Below, one piece after another: positions 1-11,821 of a DNA stretch of 64,000 nt. Source of the stretch: Balaenoptera acutorostrata. Lineage: Eukaryota; Chordata; Mammalia; Artiodactyla; Balaenopteridae. Below the pieces are notes generated by a model. It worked only from the letters and a program-made list of their open reading frames with translations, made no database searches and had not been told where the DNA came from. How positions within the stretch are numbered: the first letter of the stretch is position 1; every line of letters starts with the position of its first letter. The stretch covers positions 46,117,269 through 46,181,268 of the forward strand of contig NC_080069.1 in the NCBI RefSeq assembly GCF_949987535.1, in the 5' to 3' direction. Made by a program: the position numbers and the translations under genes.

Positions 1-1050
1 AAAGATGTGTTGTCTTTAAAGAACCTTTTAAGTACAATTATTTCAAATTTTTGATACTTGTTTTATGTGTTCAATTAAAAAATGATTCACACATGCTTGA
101 AAATAACATATATATTATATTATAGTCAGTGTTCTATATATGCCAATTAGACCAGATGTATTATTTGTGCTTTGCAAATATTCTTACACCCAAACTATTG
201 TTCTTTTGGCTTTTTGTCTGCTTAAACTGTGTTCTCTGAGGAGTTGTGTATATAATTCTGTTAACTTAAGCTTTACATTTTATAAGCGTGTGTTTTTTCT
301 ACCTCTAAAACTTTTCTTAACAATGAAGTATAATTATATACTACTACTATAAATGCTCTAATTTTGGGGGGTTTAATATTTGCTATGTATATTCTTTTTA
401 GTTTTTTTCTTCTTTCAACTCTGCTGTGTCCTTAATTTTTCCAAGATTTCTCTTCTGAGCTGTGGATGGGTATATGAAGTTTCATACTTGATCTACACTT
501 GACTGTCTAAAAGCACATGTAACTTAGCATGTCATAAACCAAGTACCTGATTTTACCTCCAGAACCTTACTGCTGCTTCTTTTTAATGACAAGTTTAACT
601 TTCTAGTTTCTCAGAAGACATCTATAATTTATTTCTCTCATAGTATACATTCTATTTTCAGAATATACTATTGGTTCTACCTTCAAAATAGATCTAACCA
701 CTTCTCACTATATTACTACTTCAAACTACCATTTGCTTGCCTCTGATTTTTTTAACTTATTTATTAAGCACATCTTAATAAATGTGCTTAATCACTGAAT
801 TTCACATCACTGAAATCTAATATACCTACAAAAACCCTGCACAGATCTTGAGTTCATATGTTTTCACCTGAAACAACTAATCAGATCGCAAATATTTCAT
901 TACCTGCCTCCAAAGTTCCCCTCTTGCCCTCTCCCAGTCACTAATCACCCAAAATTAACAATTACTCAGTCTATCACAATAGATTAATTTCACCTGCTTA
1001 TAGAATTTATAAAATTGAAATATACATTATTTTCTCACTTAAATCTCACT
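1..1050. other. AT-rich sequence, no gene seen
   Basis: No gene, RNA or recognisable repeat. Short open frames here are AT-rich with no known motif or splice context. Confidence 0.5.
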
Positions 1051-1109
1051 GGTTGCTCAACATAAGGTTTGTGAGATTCATATGTTGTTGTGTAGAACAT
1101 TAGTTTCTT

Positions 1110-1482
1110 TATTTTCATTGTTCCATATCGCTTATATGTAGAATCTAGATAAATGGTACAGATGAACTTATTTGCAAAGCAGAAATAGTCACAGATGTAG
1201 AAAACAAACTTATGGTTACCAAGGGGGGAAGTGGGGGGTTGAGATGAATTGGGAGATTGGGGTTGACATATATACACTACTATATATGAAATAGATAACT
1301 AATGAGAACCTACTGTATAGCACAGGGAACCCTACTCAGTGCTCTGTGGTGATCTAAATGGGAAGACAATCTTAAAAAGAGTGGGTACGTGTATATGTAT
1401 AACTGATTCACTTTGCTATATAGCAGAAAGTAACACAACATTGTAAAGCAACTATACTCCAATTTAAAAAAATATTCAAATA
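1110..1482 (+). mobile_element. L1 3' UTR fragment
   Basis: The stretch resembles the 3' UTR of older cetartiodactyl L1s: a purine-rich block near 1220-1260, a motif like 'CTACTGTATAGCACAGGGAAC' near 1310, then 'TGATTCACTTTGCTATATAGCAGAAAG' and 'CAACTATACTCCAATTTAAAAA' near 1405-1470 at the 3' end. No ORF2 coding part is attached on its left, so it is heavily 5'-truncated. The open frames here on the minus strand are chance readings of the repeat. No target-site duplication was found, so the edges are approximate. Confidence 0.8.
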
Positions 1483-1499
1483 TATAGATATACCACAAT

Positions 1500-1658
1500 C
1501 CATTGATTTGTTTTACTGTTTATGGACACTGGATTGTTTCTAGTTTGAGTCAAATGAAGCTGCTATGAGCATTGTTAACCATGAATTTGGGGACACACAT
1601 GCATGCATTTTTTGTTGGGTATATTCCCATGAGTGGAATTGCTCAGGGATAAAGTTAA
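1500..1658 (-). mobile_element. Ancient L1 ORF2 fragment, antisense
   Basis: Read on the minus strand, this resembles the end of an old mammalian L1 ORF2. On the plus strand the landmarks are a 'GGATTGTTTCTAGTTTG' motif near 1531, 'GCTGCTATGAGCATT' near 1559 and 'GAGTGGAATTGCTCAGG' near 1632. It is cut off near 1660, where the LTR-like sequence begins. It is in the opposite direction to the L1 3' UTR just to the left; I cannot tell whether the two belong to one rearranged insertion. Confidence 0.6.
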
Positions 1659-2026
1659 TTTGTAGATTAGGACCCACAAATTGGAGGCTGTGCCAGTGGC
1701 CCAGCCTACATCACACATTTCAACTGAAGTCAGCCTGCACTTATCAGAAACACCTGCCAAGGAAACCTAACATACACCAATCACAATCCTCCAACTCAGC
1801 TTTAGCTTATCTTACTTTAGAAAATAGGACGTGCTAGCATTATAAGGAAATCCTGACCTTCTTGCCAATTCTGCCCTGCTTCTGTGTTCCCTCTTCTAAT
1901 GCTCTATAAAACTGGGTCTTGCCCCAAATCCCTTGGAAAGAGTGCTGCACCGCTTGTGATCCCAATCCATGGATTGTTTTCCCTTGAATGAGGAACATCA
2001 AACTCATAACTAAATTTTTGGTAACA
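1659..2026 (+). mobile_element. Old ERV LTR, probably class I
   Basis: The sequence has LTR architecture: a CCAAT-type box at about 1776-1786, a TATA box (TATAAAA) at about 1905, a weak polyadenylation-like region near 1985, and an end in ...TTGGTAACA at 2026. A retroviral-leader-like stretch and a gag-like start follow. The left edge is uncertain; TG dinucleotides near 1665 or 1687 are possible starts. I recognise no exact family. The class I call rests on overall layout and the gag-like start downstream. No paired 3' LTR was found in the window. Confidence 0.45.
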
Positions 2027-3300
2027 AGATGGGACCCACAGAAAGTTGCTGAAGCTTCCAGGGACCGCTCCTAGACACAGGGGTAGGTACCTGCAGATTC
2101 GTTTTGGTTCACTTCTTCTTGAGCCGCACTCCGGGACCTTGGGTAAGATTTTCTCAGATTACACTGCGCTTGTTTTGTCATCTGAGCTCTTCAAGTTTAT
2201 TTATCATAATACTTCCAGGTAGAAAATTGAGGTGTGAAATACTCCAGATTTTTTAGAGTGAGACTTAGTGGGCCACAGCAGTTGGGTTTGCGGCTGACCT
2301 TATCAACAACGTAAGCTCCTTTGGGAGATTCTGACAGGTCTCAGGAACTGTGCACACACAGCCAGAAAGAGTAAGTCTGGTTGAATTAGGGAAGATTATT
2401 TCAAAAATAAAATAATGGGTGTCCCTCAATCTAAAGAAAGTAAGATGGCAGCAGTTAGGGAACTCACAAAGCCTTGAGGTAAATTCACTGCATAAACCGC
2501 TGGAGGATTTGGGGGAAATAAATTAAGACAAGAAATTCAGACTTTTGGGAATACTGACGTACCAAAAGCTAGGTAAGCATAAGATGGACTTTTAAAAGCC
2601 ATTAGGTCCGTCAGTATAAAGAAATCTTGTGAAAGGAATAATAGATCTATTGCTAATGGGAATCTCAGAAGCCAAAGCCACAAAACTGGTGTGCATGCCT
2701 TGAGCATTTAAAAACTATTAGAGCATCTGCCACCTAACCAAAACTTCTGAGCTAGGATAAGTTAGATTGACACCAGGTCACCAAACAACCTCAAGAAAAC
2801 TTCTGTGCAATGAGGTACACTGTAAAACACCACAAAATCCCCATATCTTAGGTGTTGATCTGTTTTCATGAGACCCAAGGCTTAGCTAAAGAAATGGGAT
2901 CCTCACATTTCAAAGAATTAAGTGCACCACTCCTGCTTATTTTATGTCTATGAATCGTGGTCCTAGAAGCTGTAGATAGCTACAAAATGTCAAAAGCTCA
3001 CTAAGACAACCTAGAATTACAGTAACCATTATGGGGAACGTTCTAGTTATACAAGATTGTTTATTTAAATGTACACTTGAAAGCAGGATTTCCCTATATT
3101 ACCTTCTGTTTGTCTTGCTTTGTGTCCTGAGAATTGGGCTTGGCTTTCTCCCTGCCTGGGGTGTGCAGCTTCTTGTGTATACAGGTAGCTCAATCATCAG
3201 GTTGAGGGCCCCAATATATGGCCAGATAGAAATGTGGGTTACACTCCATTTACAGCTAAAGCTCTACCCACAGCTGCCAGCTCTCAGGGAAATAGACTAA
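2027..3300 (+). mobile_element. ERV leader and gag-like remnant
   Basis: Immediately after the LTR-like end is a leader with a donor-like GGTAAGA near 2140. An ATG at 2414 is followed by Gly and a Ser-Lys pair (Met-Gly-Val-Pro-Gln-Ser-Lys), the pattern of a myristoylated retroviral Gag N-terminus. The frame stops after about 20 codons at a TGA near 2473. From 2480 to 3300 I see no recognisable gag, pol or env motif; the 89-codon open frame at 3031-3300 has no motif I know. This is either a decayed internal region or unrelated sequence, and the right edge is arbitrary. Confidence 0.35.
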
Positions 3301-4447
3301 GTCCTTCTTTATTTTGACTGTCTTTCGAAGCAGCTGTGGATCTTGGGTGCATAGTATCTTTGGGGGTTGTTCAGTATTGCCAGGGATGTTTACTGTTTGT
3401 TACTCTCAGGAATATAGAAACTAACCCAAATGTTTCTCAAGTTCATATGATTTGGGATAATTTTCAAGAAAAAAATCTAGTTTGTTTGTTGATTTAACTA
3501 AAATAGGCATGTCTTTAGAGTTATCAATATTAAATATAATGTAGGTATGCAATTTTATTCTACCTAGGTTAACTAAAAGTTAAATAAACTCATGTTACCT
3601 CTATTACTGAATTTGTCAGCAAGAAAGATAACTTAAAATGATTACTGTTTAATGGCTCATGAAATTTTCATGAGTAATCTAAACATAAATGTTAAGAAAA
3701 AGTAAATTAAATAAATGTAAGATAAAAATTTATAAATAAGCCTTCCAACAATTATGCTTTAAGTAAACTCTGTTTACTTTAAGCATAGTTTAAAAAATAT
3801 TTTTGATAACTTGAAACCTTAAACTTATACTGAGATAAGTTACATAATGGATATTCATTGACTATCTAGATCATTTCCAAATAAGATAAAATACTGAAAC
3901 ATTAATTACTAAACATAGGTTTATCTACTTTTGGCTTCCTTTTATAGAGGAACTAAATACATTTGAGTTTATTAAATATGCTTTTTGCGACATTAAACAA
4001 TTTACTCTGAGAAAGAAAATACTTCTAAAAATTATAAAATATATTTATAAGTTTGCCAATTCAGAGCATACTAGTATAACAGTCCATAATTGCTTACTTC
4101 CTAGATTTCATTAGGAATTAAACATTCTGTTGGTTAAGAATTCTAATCAAAATATGTAATTAAAAGTACTTAAAAATAATAATAGTTAAAGGAAACAACT
4201 GTGCATGAAAAGTAGAATGACCACTTGTTCCAGAATGAGAAAGAAAAAAAAAAGCATAGGACAAAACCTGAATGGATATGAAAAGTTGTAGAAATTTTGT
4301 GGAAAAGGAATTTGAGAAAGGAATTTTATGTGTGGTCAAGCTGGCTAAGATTTCATTTTTTTTAAATGAGTGTTAATATCAAAAGTACTTTGATGTAAAA
4401 TTAGAATTTGGTTTTCTCTCTGTTAAAAAGACAAGGTGGTTTTGGAT
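3301..4447. other. AT-rich sequence, no gene seen
   Basis: No recognisable gene or repeat. The TAAGTAAAC-type stretches near 3720-3790 form loose self-complementary segments but give no convincing element. Confidence 0.45.
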
Positions 4448-4456
4448 TATTGGTCT

Positions 4457-4462
<6 letters not shown>
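4448..4462. repeat. Target-site duplication of the CHR SINE (left copy)
   Basis: Perfect 15-bp match to 4827-4841. It shows that the SINE inserted by L1-type target-primed reverse transcription and that both ends are intact. Confidence 0.9.
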
Positions 4463-4492
<30 letters not shown>

Positions 4493-4826
4493 TTTTTTTT
4501 TTTTTTTTATAGCTACTTTATTTATTTATTTATTTATTTTTGGCTGTGTTGGGTCTTCGGTTCGTGCGAGGGCTTTCTCTGGTTACGGCAAGTGGGGGCC
4601 ACTCTTCATCGCGGTGCGGGGACCGCTCTTCATCGCGGTGCGCGGGCCTTTCACTATCGCGGCCCCTCCCGTTGCGGGGCACAGGCTCCAGACGCGCAGG
4701 CTCAGTAGTTGTGGCTCACGGGCCCAGCTGCTCCGTGGCATGTGGGATCTTCCCAGACCAGGGCTCGAACCCGTGTCCCCTGCATTAGCAGGCAGATTCT
4801 CAACCACTGCGCCACCAGGGAAGCCC
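4463..4826 (-). mobile_element. CHR-type tRNA-derived SINE
   Basis: A SINE on the minus strand. Read 5'-3' from 4826 it starts GGGCTTCCCTGGTGGCGCAG, the tRNA-like head of cetacean CHR SINEs, with a B-box-like GGGTTCGAGCC near 4765-4775. It continues through the CHR body and ends in an A-rich tail, seen as poly-T at 4461-4510. A roughly 20-base unit (GCGGTGCG..CGCTCTTCATC) occurs twice near 4600-4640, a feature of the long CHR form. It is flanked by a perfect 15-bp direct repeat, TATTGGTCTGTTCTT, at 4448-4462 and 4827-4841. Overlapping open frames are not genes. Confidence 0.93.
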
Positions 4827-5390
4827 TATTGGTCTGTTCTTGATGAGAGATTGTGAAAAGTTTATTTGACCATTTGGGCAATCTACCTGTAAAGGAAAGA
4901 TTTGGGGTCTTAACAAAGCAGTGACTGACTCTTTAGTTAGCAATGAAACATCACTAAGGTTATAAGTGGTATAAAAATTTAGAGCTATAATCCACATAGA
5001 TTTGAATCTAAAACTTATTGAACTTCTAATAGCCTAAGTACATATGATCTTACTTAAAGTGGCATACCAGGGGAAGTAAAAATATATCTCAGTTATAAAT
5101 CCCGCCTGTGGAAGAAGTAATTCAAAAATGGAGTATAATAAGAGAAAGTAATATCTAATTTGACTGATGTCAAAGGATCTGAAAAGAGTTTTGCTCTCAA
5201 GATGCATGGACTGTTCTCTCAGAATCCTGATTTTAAAAAATAAACTCTAAAAGAGGCAAACACCTCACATTCCCTGATGAGACATACATCCATACATAAG
5301 TACATGCGTTCATACACATGTATATATAAAATATTAGAGATATGAGAAAATATAAGAAGTGAGAAAAGTATGAAAAAAATATGTAGTATA

Positions 5391-5412
5391 CACACACACA
5401 CACACACACACA
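5391..5412. repeat. (CA)n microsatellite
   Basis: About eleven uninterrupted CA units. Confidence 0.95.
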
Positions 5413-5577
5413 GCCTTGGATTCCAAATGTATAATGGTAGAATGAATAAAATTAGACAATGAAATCAGACACTTTCTGTATTGGACCAACTATGACTTGG
5501 CAATTTACTTGATGTGCAAGAACCAGTTCTTGAAAATACTTTCCCATTCTTGATGAATTGCTTTATTTGTCAAAAAT

Positions 5578-5722
5578 TAATTGATCATATATATGATCAT
5601 ATATTAATTAATTGATTAATAATAATCAATCACTAATAAGAAAATAAATAGTAAAATAAAATAATATAATTAATCATAATTAATTGATCATATATATATA
5701 TACATGATCATATATATATATG
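5578..5722. repeat. AT-rich palindrome cluster
   Basis: Contains a perfect 18-bp palindrome, TGATCATATATATGATCA, at 5582-5599; an inverted repeat ATTGATTA/TAATCAAT with a 4-base loop at 5611-5630; and two direct copies of TGATCATATATATATATA-like sequence at 5685-5702 and 5705-5722. Confidence 0.85.
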
Positions 5723-5799
5723 TCAAATTCTGGAGTACATGATGTCCTATCGATATATTTATTGATTCTAACATGAATACCACACTCTCTTGACCTCTG

Positions 5800-6070
5800 C
5801 AGCTCTTTTACAGCCTTGAAATCAGTAGTGTGCATCTCCAATCTTTTTTTTTTTCTGAGTAATGTATTTTCTACCTGTTTTCTTTTTGATTTCTTCTGTT
5901 CATTCTTGCTGGGGATTAATTTTGTTAATATTTAACAATCAACTTTGAATTTGTTAATTTTATTATTTTTTTGCTTTTTCTTTCATTGATTTCTCTCCTT
6001 TTTTTTCCACTTAGTATGTCCTTTCTCCTGCTTATTTTGGGTTTAATTTCTGTTTCACTTTCCAGTATCT
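5800..6070 (-). mobile_element. Ancient L1 fragment, antisense
   Basis: T-rich on the plus strand with stretches such as 'CTTTGAATTTGTTAATTTTATTATTTT', 'CATTGATTTCT' and 'TCCTGCTTATTTTGGGTTTAATTT' that resemble the complement of old mammalian L1 ORF2. It is strongly diverged and no reading frame survives. Confidence 0.5.
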
Positions 6071-7017
6071 TAAGATCGAAACTTAGATTTAACTTAGGTT
6101 AGAATTATATTACATCTGGATTGGAAAAACTATGCTTACTTCCAGTAGCACCTGGATATCTGACTTTGGCTTGGTCAAGAAAAGTTCTGTGGATTAACTA
6201 ACCAACTAATAAATTATAATGTGCTGGTAAAGTCCACAACTTTTCTGTTGACATCCCTGGTCAGTTTGTTTGATGAGGACTTTCCCTCTGTCTAACTGGT
6301 TTGTCAACCTGGCTTGACTACATGACCAGAGAGACATTAAAAAAACATATATTTCTCATCTTCTCTCTGGGAAAGTCTACATTGAGCTCTTCCCAAATCA
6401 ATATTCATCAGAACAAATTTTGGCAGTTTAATCTTGAGATAAAATGCCCTTAACAAATGATAATGAATAATAAGATTTTAAGGGCACAGCATGTTGCTGT
6501 ATCTCATATGATCAATAGAGATATAGATCCTCCCCCTCCTTGTAATTTTTATTTTGTAAATTTTGGTTCTATTCATTTTTATTGAGAAGAGATCTTTATA
6601 ATGTCTTGCATACACCCCATGCTTTAAAAAAATCTGGGTTTGACCATCCTAGCTGTATTTTTGAAATTTGTATTTTCCAATAGATTTCTTATCTCAAAAT
6701 AATCTACAGGATTTAAATATGCTAAGATTTGATTCTAAACATTTTTTTCAAGAGTAAGAAATTCTATGAATAAATTTAATTATTATCTCTTAAATTTTAT
6801 TATAAACTAACCTCCTGTCTTGTAAAATATATCAATTCCAAAGCTGGTCTGAGATACTTTTATACCAGAAAACTATTATATTAATAGTAAAATGTGTGTG
6901 AATTAATTAGGTTACAAAAATTGTACAAATTAAAAGTATTTTTAAATATTCTTATCACAGTGATGAAGGTACTCTAAGCTTTCAATAAAGTATACTTTTA
7001 TTCTGTTTTTTTGGTAG
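6071..7017. other. Unannotated sequence, no gene seen
   Basis: No repeat family or coding signal recognised. The last 40 bases form the polypyrimidine tract and acceptor of the candidate exon that follows. Confidence 0.45.
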
Positions 7018-7113
7018 ATCTGTGGGCTAAAAGAAGTTGATGAAGACAGGCTTCCACTATATTTCAGCTTTAAACCTTTGAGATTTGCTCTTCCCTCTGA
7101 GTCTCAAGACCAG
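7018..7113 (+). other. Candidate 96-bp exon
   Basis: A 96-bp segment lies between an acceptor-like site (a T-rich tract then GGTAG, ending 7017) and a near-consensus donor (CAG|GTAAGA at 7111-7119). A branch-point-like CTAAG sits about 45 bases upstream of the acceptor. One frame is open across all 32 codons, with both ends in phase 0; at least one other frame stops within a few codons. The predicted peptide runs from Ile-Cys-Gly-Leu to Ser-Gln-Asp-Gln and contains a Val-Asp-Glu-Asp-Arg stretch; I recognise no family. It could be a coding exon of a gene with large introns, a non-coding RNA exon, or chance. No neighbouring exon was identified. Confidence 0.3.
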
Positions 7114-7554
7114 GTAAGACAATGAGCAACCCTTCATTCTAATCTCAAAGGAGAAATAGTTGCTATTTCTAGTGTCGACTTCATGTACAGTTCTTTGAAG
7201 TCTTTACAGACGCCCTTCCAAGGACCTGGCCTTCAGATCAAAAGATTAAAGGGAAAAAATATAAAAGCAAAGAAGCCCCCTTTTCCCCTAGATTTTGTGG
7301 AAATGGTATTTCCTGTTTGAGGCCAAAATGCATCTTCTTTTTTTAGATCTTTTTTGTTGTTATTATGTTTGTACAAACTGATTTAAGAACTATTTATGTA
7401 TGGCTTTCGTTTTGCCAGAGACATGCTTTACACTAGGGATACAATAGTACATAAACATGATTGTTAATTTTACTCTTCAAGGGTATGGGGATTACTGTTT
7501 GAGAAATTATATGTAGTCATGTTTAAACATAGTCTTGTGATAAAATAGAAGCAG

Positions 7555-7815
7555 ATTTGAGTCTCAAGTTTATCTTGGATTTATTAACCTATTAACCTGT
7601 CTAATGCTTAAAGTGTTAAGCACTTACGTATTGGAGCATCAGTTTTCTCTATTTTAAAAGGAGATAATAATACTTCTATGAAAAGATTACGTTGGCAGTT
7701 TGATAATGTAATGTAGAAAAGTTCAAGAAAGTGTAGAATGCTTGGCACATAATAAGTGATCAGTAAGAGGATGAACTTTAAATACATTGTTCTTCTTCAT
7801 TACCACTGTCATCAT
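7555..7815 (+). mobile_element. MIR SINE fragment
   Basis: Follows the MIR core and 3' layout: a 'CAGTTTTCTCTATTTTAAAAGGAGATAATAAT' block near 7640, then 'GTAGAATGCTTGGCACATAATAAGTGATCAGTAA' near 7730. Strongly diverged, as expected for this ancient mammalian SINE. Confidence 0.75.
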
Positions 7816-8759
7816 CACCATCACCATTAGTGTCTCAATTTTATAGTATATGTAATTCATCTGTAATAGTTATTTTAGAATTGGGGCTTAGTATTAGATG
7901 TGAGATATATGCTACTAGTATTGTAACAGTTTGGTTACCTTAGCAGAAAATAATACATTGAAATATTGATTGTTCACCTTTCAATGTTATAGCAAGATAT
8001 ATATCTGATGAGATCAACTGAATATTTTCTACAGAAAAATATAAAAGATGTAGTCAAATAATACAAAAGTAATTATGATTACTTTTGTTTTTTGTCTTTA
8101 CATTTGGTCTATGGTAACTTTTAAGACTTTCATCTCTCTTCTTTTTTGTGTCTCACCTTAGGTTATTTTCCTACTTGTTAATAGGTTAAAGCTGAGGGAT
8201 ACTGAGAGAATAAATTAAATGAATATCAAGATCTCTGATCTGAAAAGTCCTAAGTCAGAAGGTCACATATGTGCTATTAGCACATATTAACACATGCTTT
8301 TATCTTCAGCACTTAAATAACATTGTCCTCAAGTAAATTACAATCTATTTATAGGAAATACAGCAGAATGAATTGTACAAACTGTTAGCTGTTGAAGGAA
8401 GTGACTTTGTCTTTCTTTTCCACTGTTGTATATTTAAACTTCACATTCTTGATCACACTCTTGTTAGCACTATTTGGAGCTTATATGTAAAGTCAGGCTT
8501 CCATCTTTCCTGCCTGCTTTCCTTAAACCATTTTAATTAATATTTTTAAAAAGTAATACATTGCACATATATTTCAGAACTATTATGTTTTTTATTGTGG
8601 CGTACTTTATATACTGTGAAATGCTCAAGTATTAAGAATATCATTTAATTAAATTTGATGACTAAATATCGAGACACAGAACACTTTCACAACCCTACAG
8701 AGTTCCCATGTGTCCCTTTCCAGTCAAGCCAGACAAGAACACTACCAGGAAGAAATCCT
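7816..8759. other. Unannotated sequence, no gene seen
   Basis: No recognisable gene or repeat. Confidence 0.4.
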
Positions 8760-9960
8760 TGAATTAATTCCTATCACCATAGTTTAGCTTTGTCTCTTCC
8801 ATAATTCCATGTAAATGGACTCATACAGTGTGTACTCTCTTTTACTCCCAGCGTCATTTGCTTTCAATAATATTTGTGAGATTACTGATATTGTTATATT
8901 ATCAGTAGCTCAGTCTTTCTAGTTCTGAGTAGCATTCTCCTGTATTAATATAGCATAATCTGTATACCCATTTTCCTTATGGTAGAAACCTAGATTGTTT
9001 CCAGTCTTCTGGCTTTTATGAATAAACCTATAATGAGCATTCTTTAAAAGGCTTTTTGTATACATAGTTTTTCATTCTCTTGGATAAACATCTAAGAGTA
9101 GAATTGTTTAGCTTTTTAAGAAACTAGATAATAGTTCCAGTATATAGGTAGCATTTTGTGTTCCCACCACCCTTATAGGAGAGTTCTGATTACTCCACGT
9201 CCTTTATATATGGCGTTGTCAATTGTTCTAATTTATCTATTTTGGTGTGTATCTAGCGGATCTCATCCTGAATTAATTTGCCTTTTTATGATGACCGTAA
9301 GGTTGAGTTTGGACTACTGAGGTTGAGTTTAAATCTTACACATCCTTATGGATTTTTTCTACTGTTTTATTTATTATTGAAAAGTGTCTGCTTATGTCTT
9401 CAATTATGATTGGGAGATTTGTGTCTAGTTCCCTTTAGTTTCAGCAAGTTTTCTCCTGTATTTGAGAACTTGGTTCATACACATTTTGAATTACGTTTTC
9501 TTCATTAACTCACCATTTCTTTATTGGAAAAATGACCTTTTTGTAAAAGTCTCTGGTAACACACTTTATCTTGGTCTTTATTTCGTGTATTAGTGAGTCA
9601 TATTACTTTATGTTGCTTAGTGTTTGTATGGCAATTTTTTTCCCCATCCTTTACTTTCAGCTTATTTATGTCTTTATGTTTAGGTTTCCATCTAGTAAAC
9701 ATACAGTTCATCTTGATTTTTATGTATTGTGAACTCTTTATCTTTTAATTGGGATCTTTGATTCATTTAACTGTTGATATGTTTGGATTTTAAGTCTTGA
9801 TATTTGATTTCTATACTTTCCATATTCTCTTGTTTCTTCTGTTTCTAATTTCCTGTCTTATTTGTTGGTAAATCATTTATGTTATAGCATTCCTTTTCAT
9901 CTTCTCTACTAAGTTTTAAACTATGCTTTCTTGTCTTTTATTGGTTTCTTTGGGTAGTAC
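8760..9960 (-). mobile_element. Ancient L1 (L1M-type), antisense
   Basis: On the plus strand it shows successive complements of old L1 ORF2 landmarks: 'CATGTAAATGGACTCATACAG' near 8810, 'TGTTTCCAGTCTTCTGGC' near 8995, 'GAATAAACCTATAATGAGCATT' near 9019, 'TTCCCACCACCC' near 9162, and T-rich ORF2 complement from 9340 to 9950. No open frame remains. The younger plus-strand L1 starts about 100 bases beyond its right end. Confidence 0.7.
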
Positions 9961-10062
9961 AAAATGAAGTCTTAAGTTATCACAGTCTATATCCAAACCT
10001 ACTCTCTTAATTCACAAAATATTTAAGAACTTCATGATAATGTACTTCTAATTTATAGACTT

Positions 10063-11013
10063 CATGACAGTAAACTCAACAGGGATTAAAGACCTAAATG
10101 TAGGTCCAGACACTATAAAACTCTTAGAGGAAAACATAGGCAGAACACTCTATGACATAAATCACAGCAAGATCCTTTTTGACCCACCTCCTAGAGTAAT
10201 GGACATAAAACCAAAAATAAACAAATGGGACCCAATGAAACTGATAAGCTTTTGCACAGCAAAGGAAACCATAAACAAGACAAAAAAAGAACCCTCAGAA
10301 TGGGAGAAAATATTTGCAAATGAAGCAACTGACAAAGGATTAATCTCCAAAATTTACAAGCCGCTCGTGCAGCTCAATATCAAAAAAACAAACAACCTAA
10401 TACAAAAATGGGCAGAAGATCTAAACAGACATTTCTCCAAAGATATACAGATTGCCAACAAACACATGAAAGGGTGCTCAGCATCACCAATCATTAGAGA
10501 AATGCAAATCAAAACTACAATGAGGTATCACCTCATACCAATCAGAATGGCCATCATCAAAAAATCTACAAACAATAAATGCTGGAGAGGGTGTGGAGAA
10601 AACGGAACCCTCTTGCACTGTTGGTCGAATGTAAATTGATACAGCCACTATGGACAACAGTATGGAGGTTCCTTAAAAAACTAAAAATAGAACTACTCTA
10701 CGACCCAGCAATCCCACTACTGGGCATATACCCTGAGAAAACCATAATTCAAAAAGAGTCATGTACCACAATGTTCATTGCAGCTCTATTTACAATAGCC
10801 AGGACATGGAACCAACCTAAGTGTCCATCGACAGATGAATGGATAAAGAAGATGTGGCACATATATACAGTGGAATATTAGTCAGTCATAAAAAGAAATG
10901 AAATTGAGTTATTTGTAGTGAGGTGGATGGACCTAGAGACTGTCATACAGAGTGAAGTAAGTCAGAAAGAGAAAAACAAATACTGTATGCTAACACATAT
11001 ATATGGAATCTAA
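10063..11013 (+). pseudogene. L1 ORF2 C-terminal fragment, broken
   Basis: The frame is open from 10064 to 10639 (about 190 codons, including a KFLN-like region and the Cys-Trp-Arg-Gly-Cys-Gly-Glu part of the zinc-knuckle-like C-terminus). It then shifts: a second frame, 10579-10881, continues the ORF2 tail from Trp-Arg-Phe-Leu through Tyr-Asp-Pro-Ala-Ile-Pro-Leu-Leu-Gly and stops early. No endonuclease or reverse-transcriptase domain is present, so the copy cannot move itself. Confidence 0.9.
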
Positions 11014-11385
11014 AAAAAAAAAAAAAAAAAAATTGGTTCTGAAGAACCTAGGGGCAGGACAGGAATAAAGACGCAGACATAGAGAATGGACTTGAGGACA
11101 CGGAGAGGAGGAAGGGTAAGCTGGGACGAAGTGAGAGAGTGGCATGGACTTATATATACTACCAAATGTAAAATAGATAGATAGTGGGAAGCAGCTGCAT
11201 AGCACAGGGAGATCATCTTGGTGCTTGGTGACAATCTATAGGGGTGGGATAGTGAGGGTGAGAGGGAGATGCGAGAGGGAGGAGATATGGGGATATATGC
11301 ATATTTATGATTCACTTTGTTATAAAGCAGAAAATACCCACCATTGTAAAGCAATTATACTCCAGTAAAGATGTTAAAAACAAAA
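10063..11385 (+). mobile_element. 5'-truncated L1 (ORF2 tail plus 3' UTR)
   Basis: Contains the C-terminal part of L1 ORF2, the stop codon in the ...TATATATGGAATCTAA end (11011-11013), an A-run, and a 3' UTR ending 'TTATACTCCAGTAAAGATG' near 11357. It has the same order as the longer L1 at 39.6 kb. The 3' UTR has the usual purine-rich block (about 11240-11290) and 'TTCACTTTGTTATAAAGCAG'. A short A-rich tail follows. I found no convincing target-site duplication. Confidence 0.95.
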
Positions 11386-11821
11386 ACAAAAGTAAGACAG
11401 AGCCCTGTCCTTAAAACAAAGTATATATTCTTATATCTGTCTGGAGGTGTATACAAATAATAGAAAGGAATTGGAATGATAGTGACTCTCCTCAAGGCCA
11501 CCTTTGAAGATGGGTATAGTGCTTTTAGAAACAATATAGCTGTTATATTTTTTTTTTCATATCTAACATTAATATTGTATTGGTGATAGTATGTGTTACT
11601 TAACATAGTATCTCACATATGCGATTTTATTTAATCTTTACTTTAGTCTTCTCCAGAAATAGCATCTTTAACTTTAGTGTTTCAGCATTTTCATGTTAAG
11701 TTTATATACATTATCTCAATTGATTCTCCAAAAACTATGAGTAGTCAGACTCAAAAAGTTATTTGGTAGAATGAACAAAACAGAAGATTTTTAAGTAGCA
11801 GAGGATTGTATCAGTTTAGAT

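Larger units (their letters stand above)
4842..5799. other. Unannotated AT-rich stretch with simple repeats
   Basis: No gene seen. The notable content is a CA microsatellite and an AT-rich palindromic patch, listed separately. Confidence 0.5.

Noticed and set aside
4540..4856. Several 65-82 codon frames and a tRNA-like promoter.
   Set aside because: They lie in the CHR SINE. The A/B-box-like sequence is the SINE's tRNA-derived head, not a tRNA gene: no cloverleaf acceptor stem is preserved.
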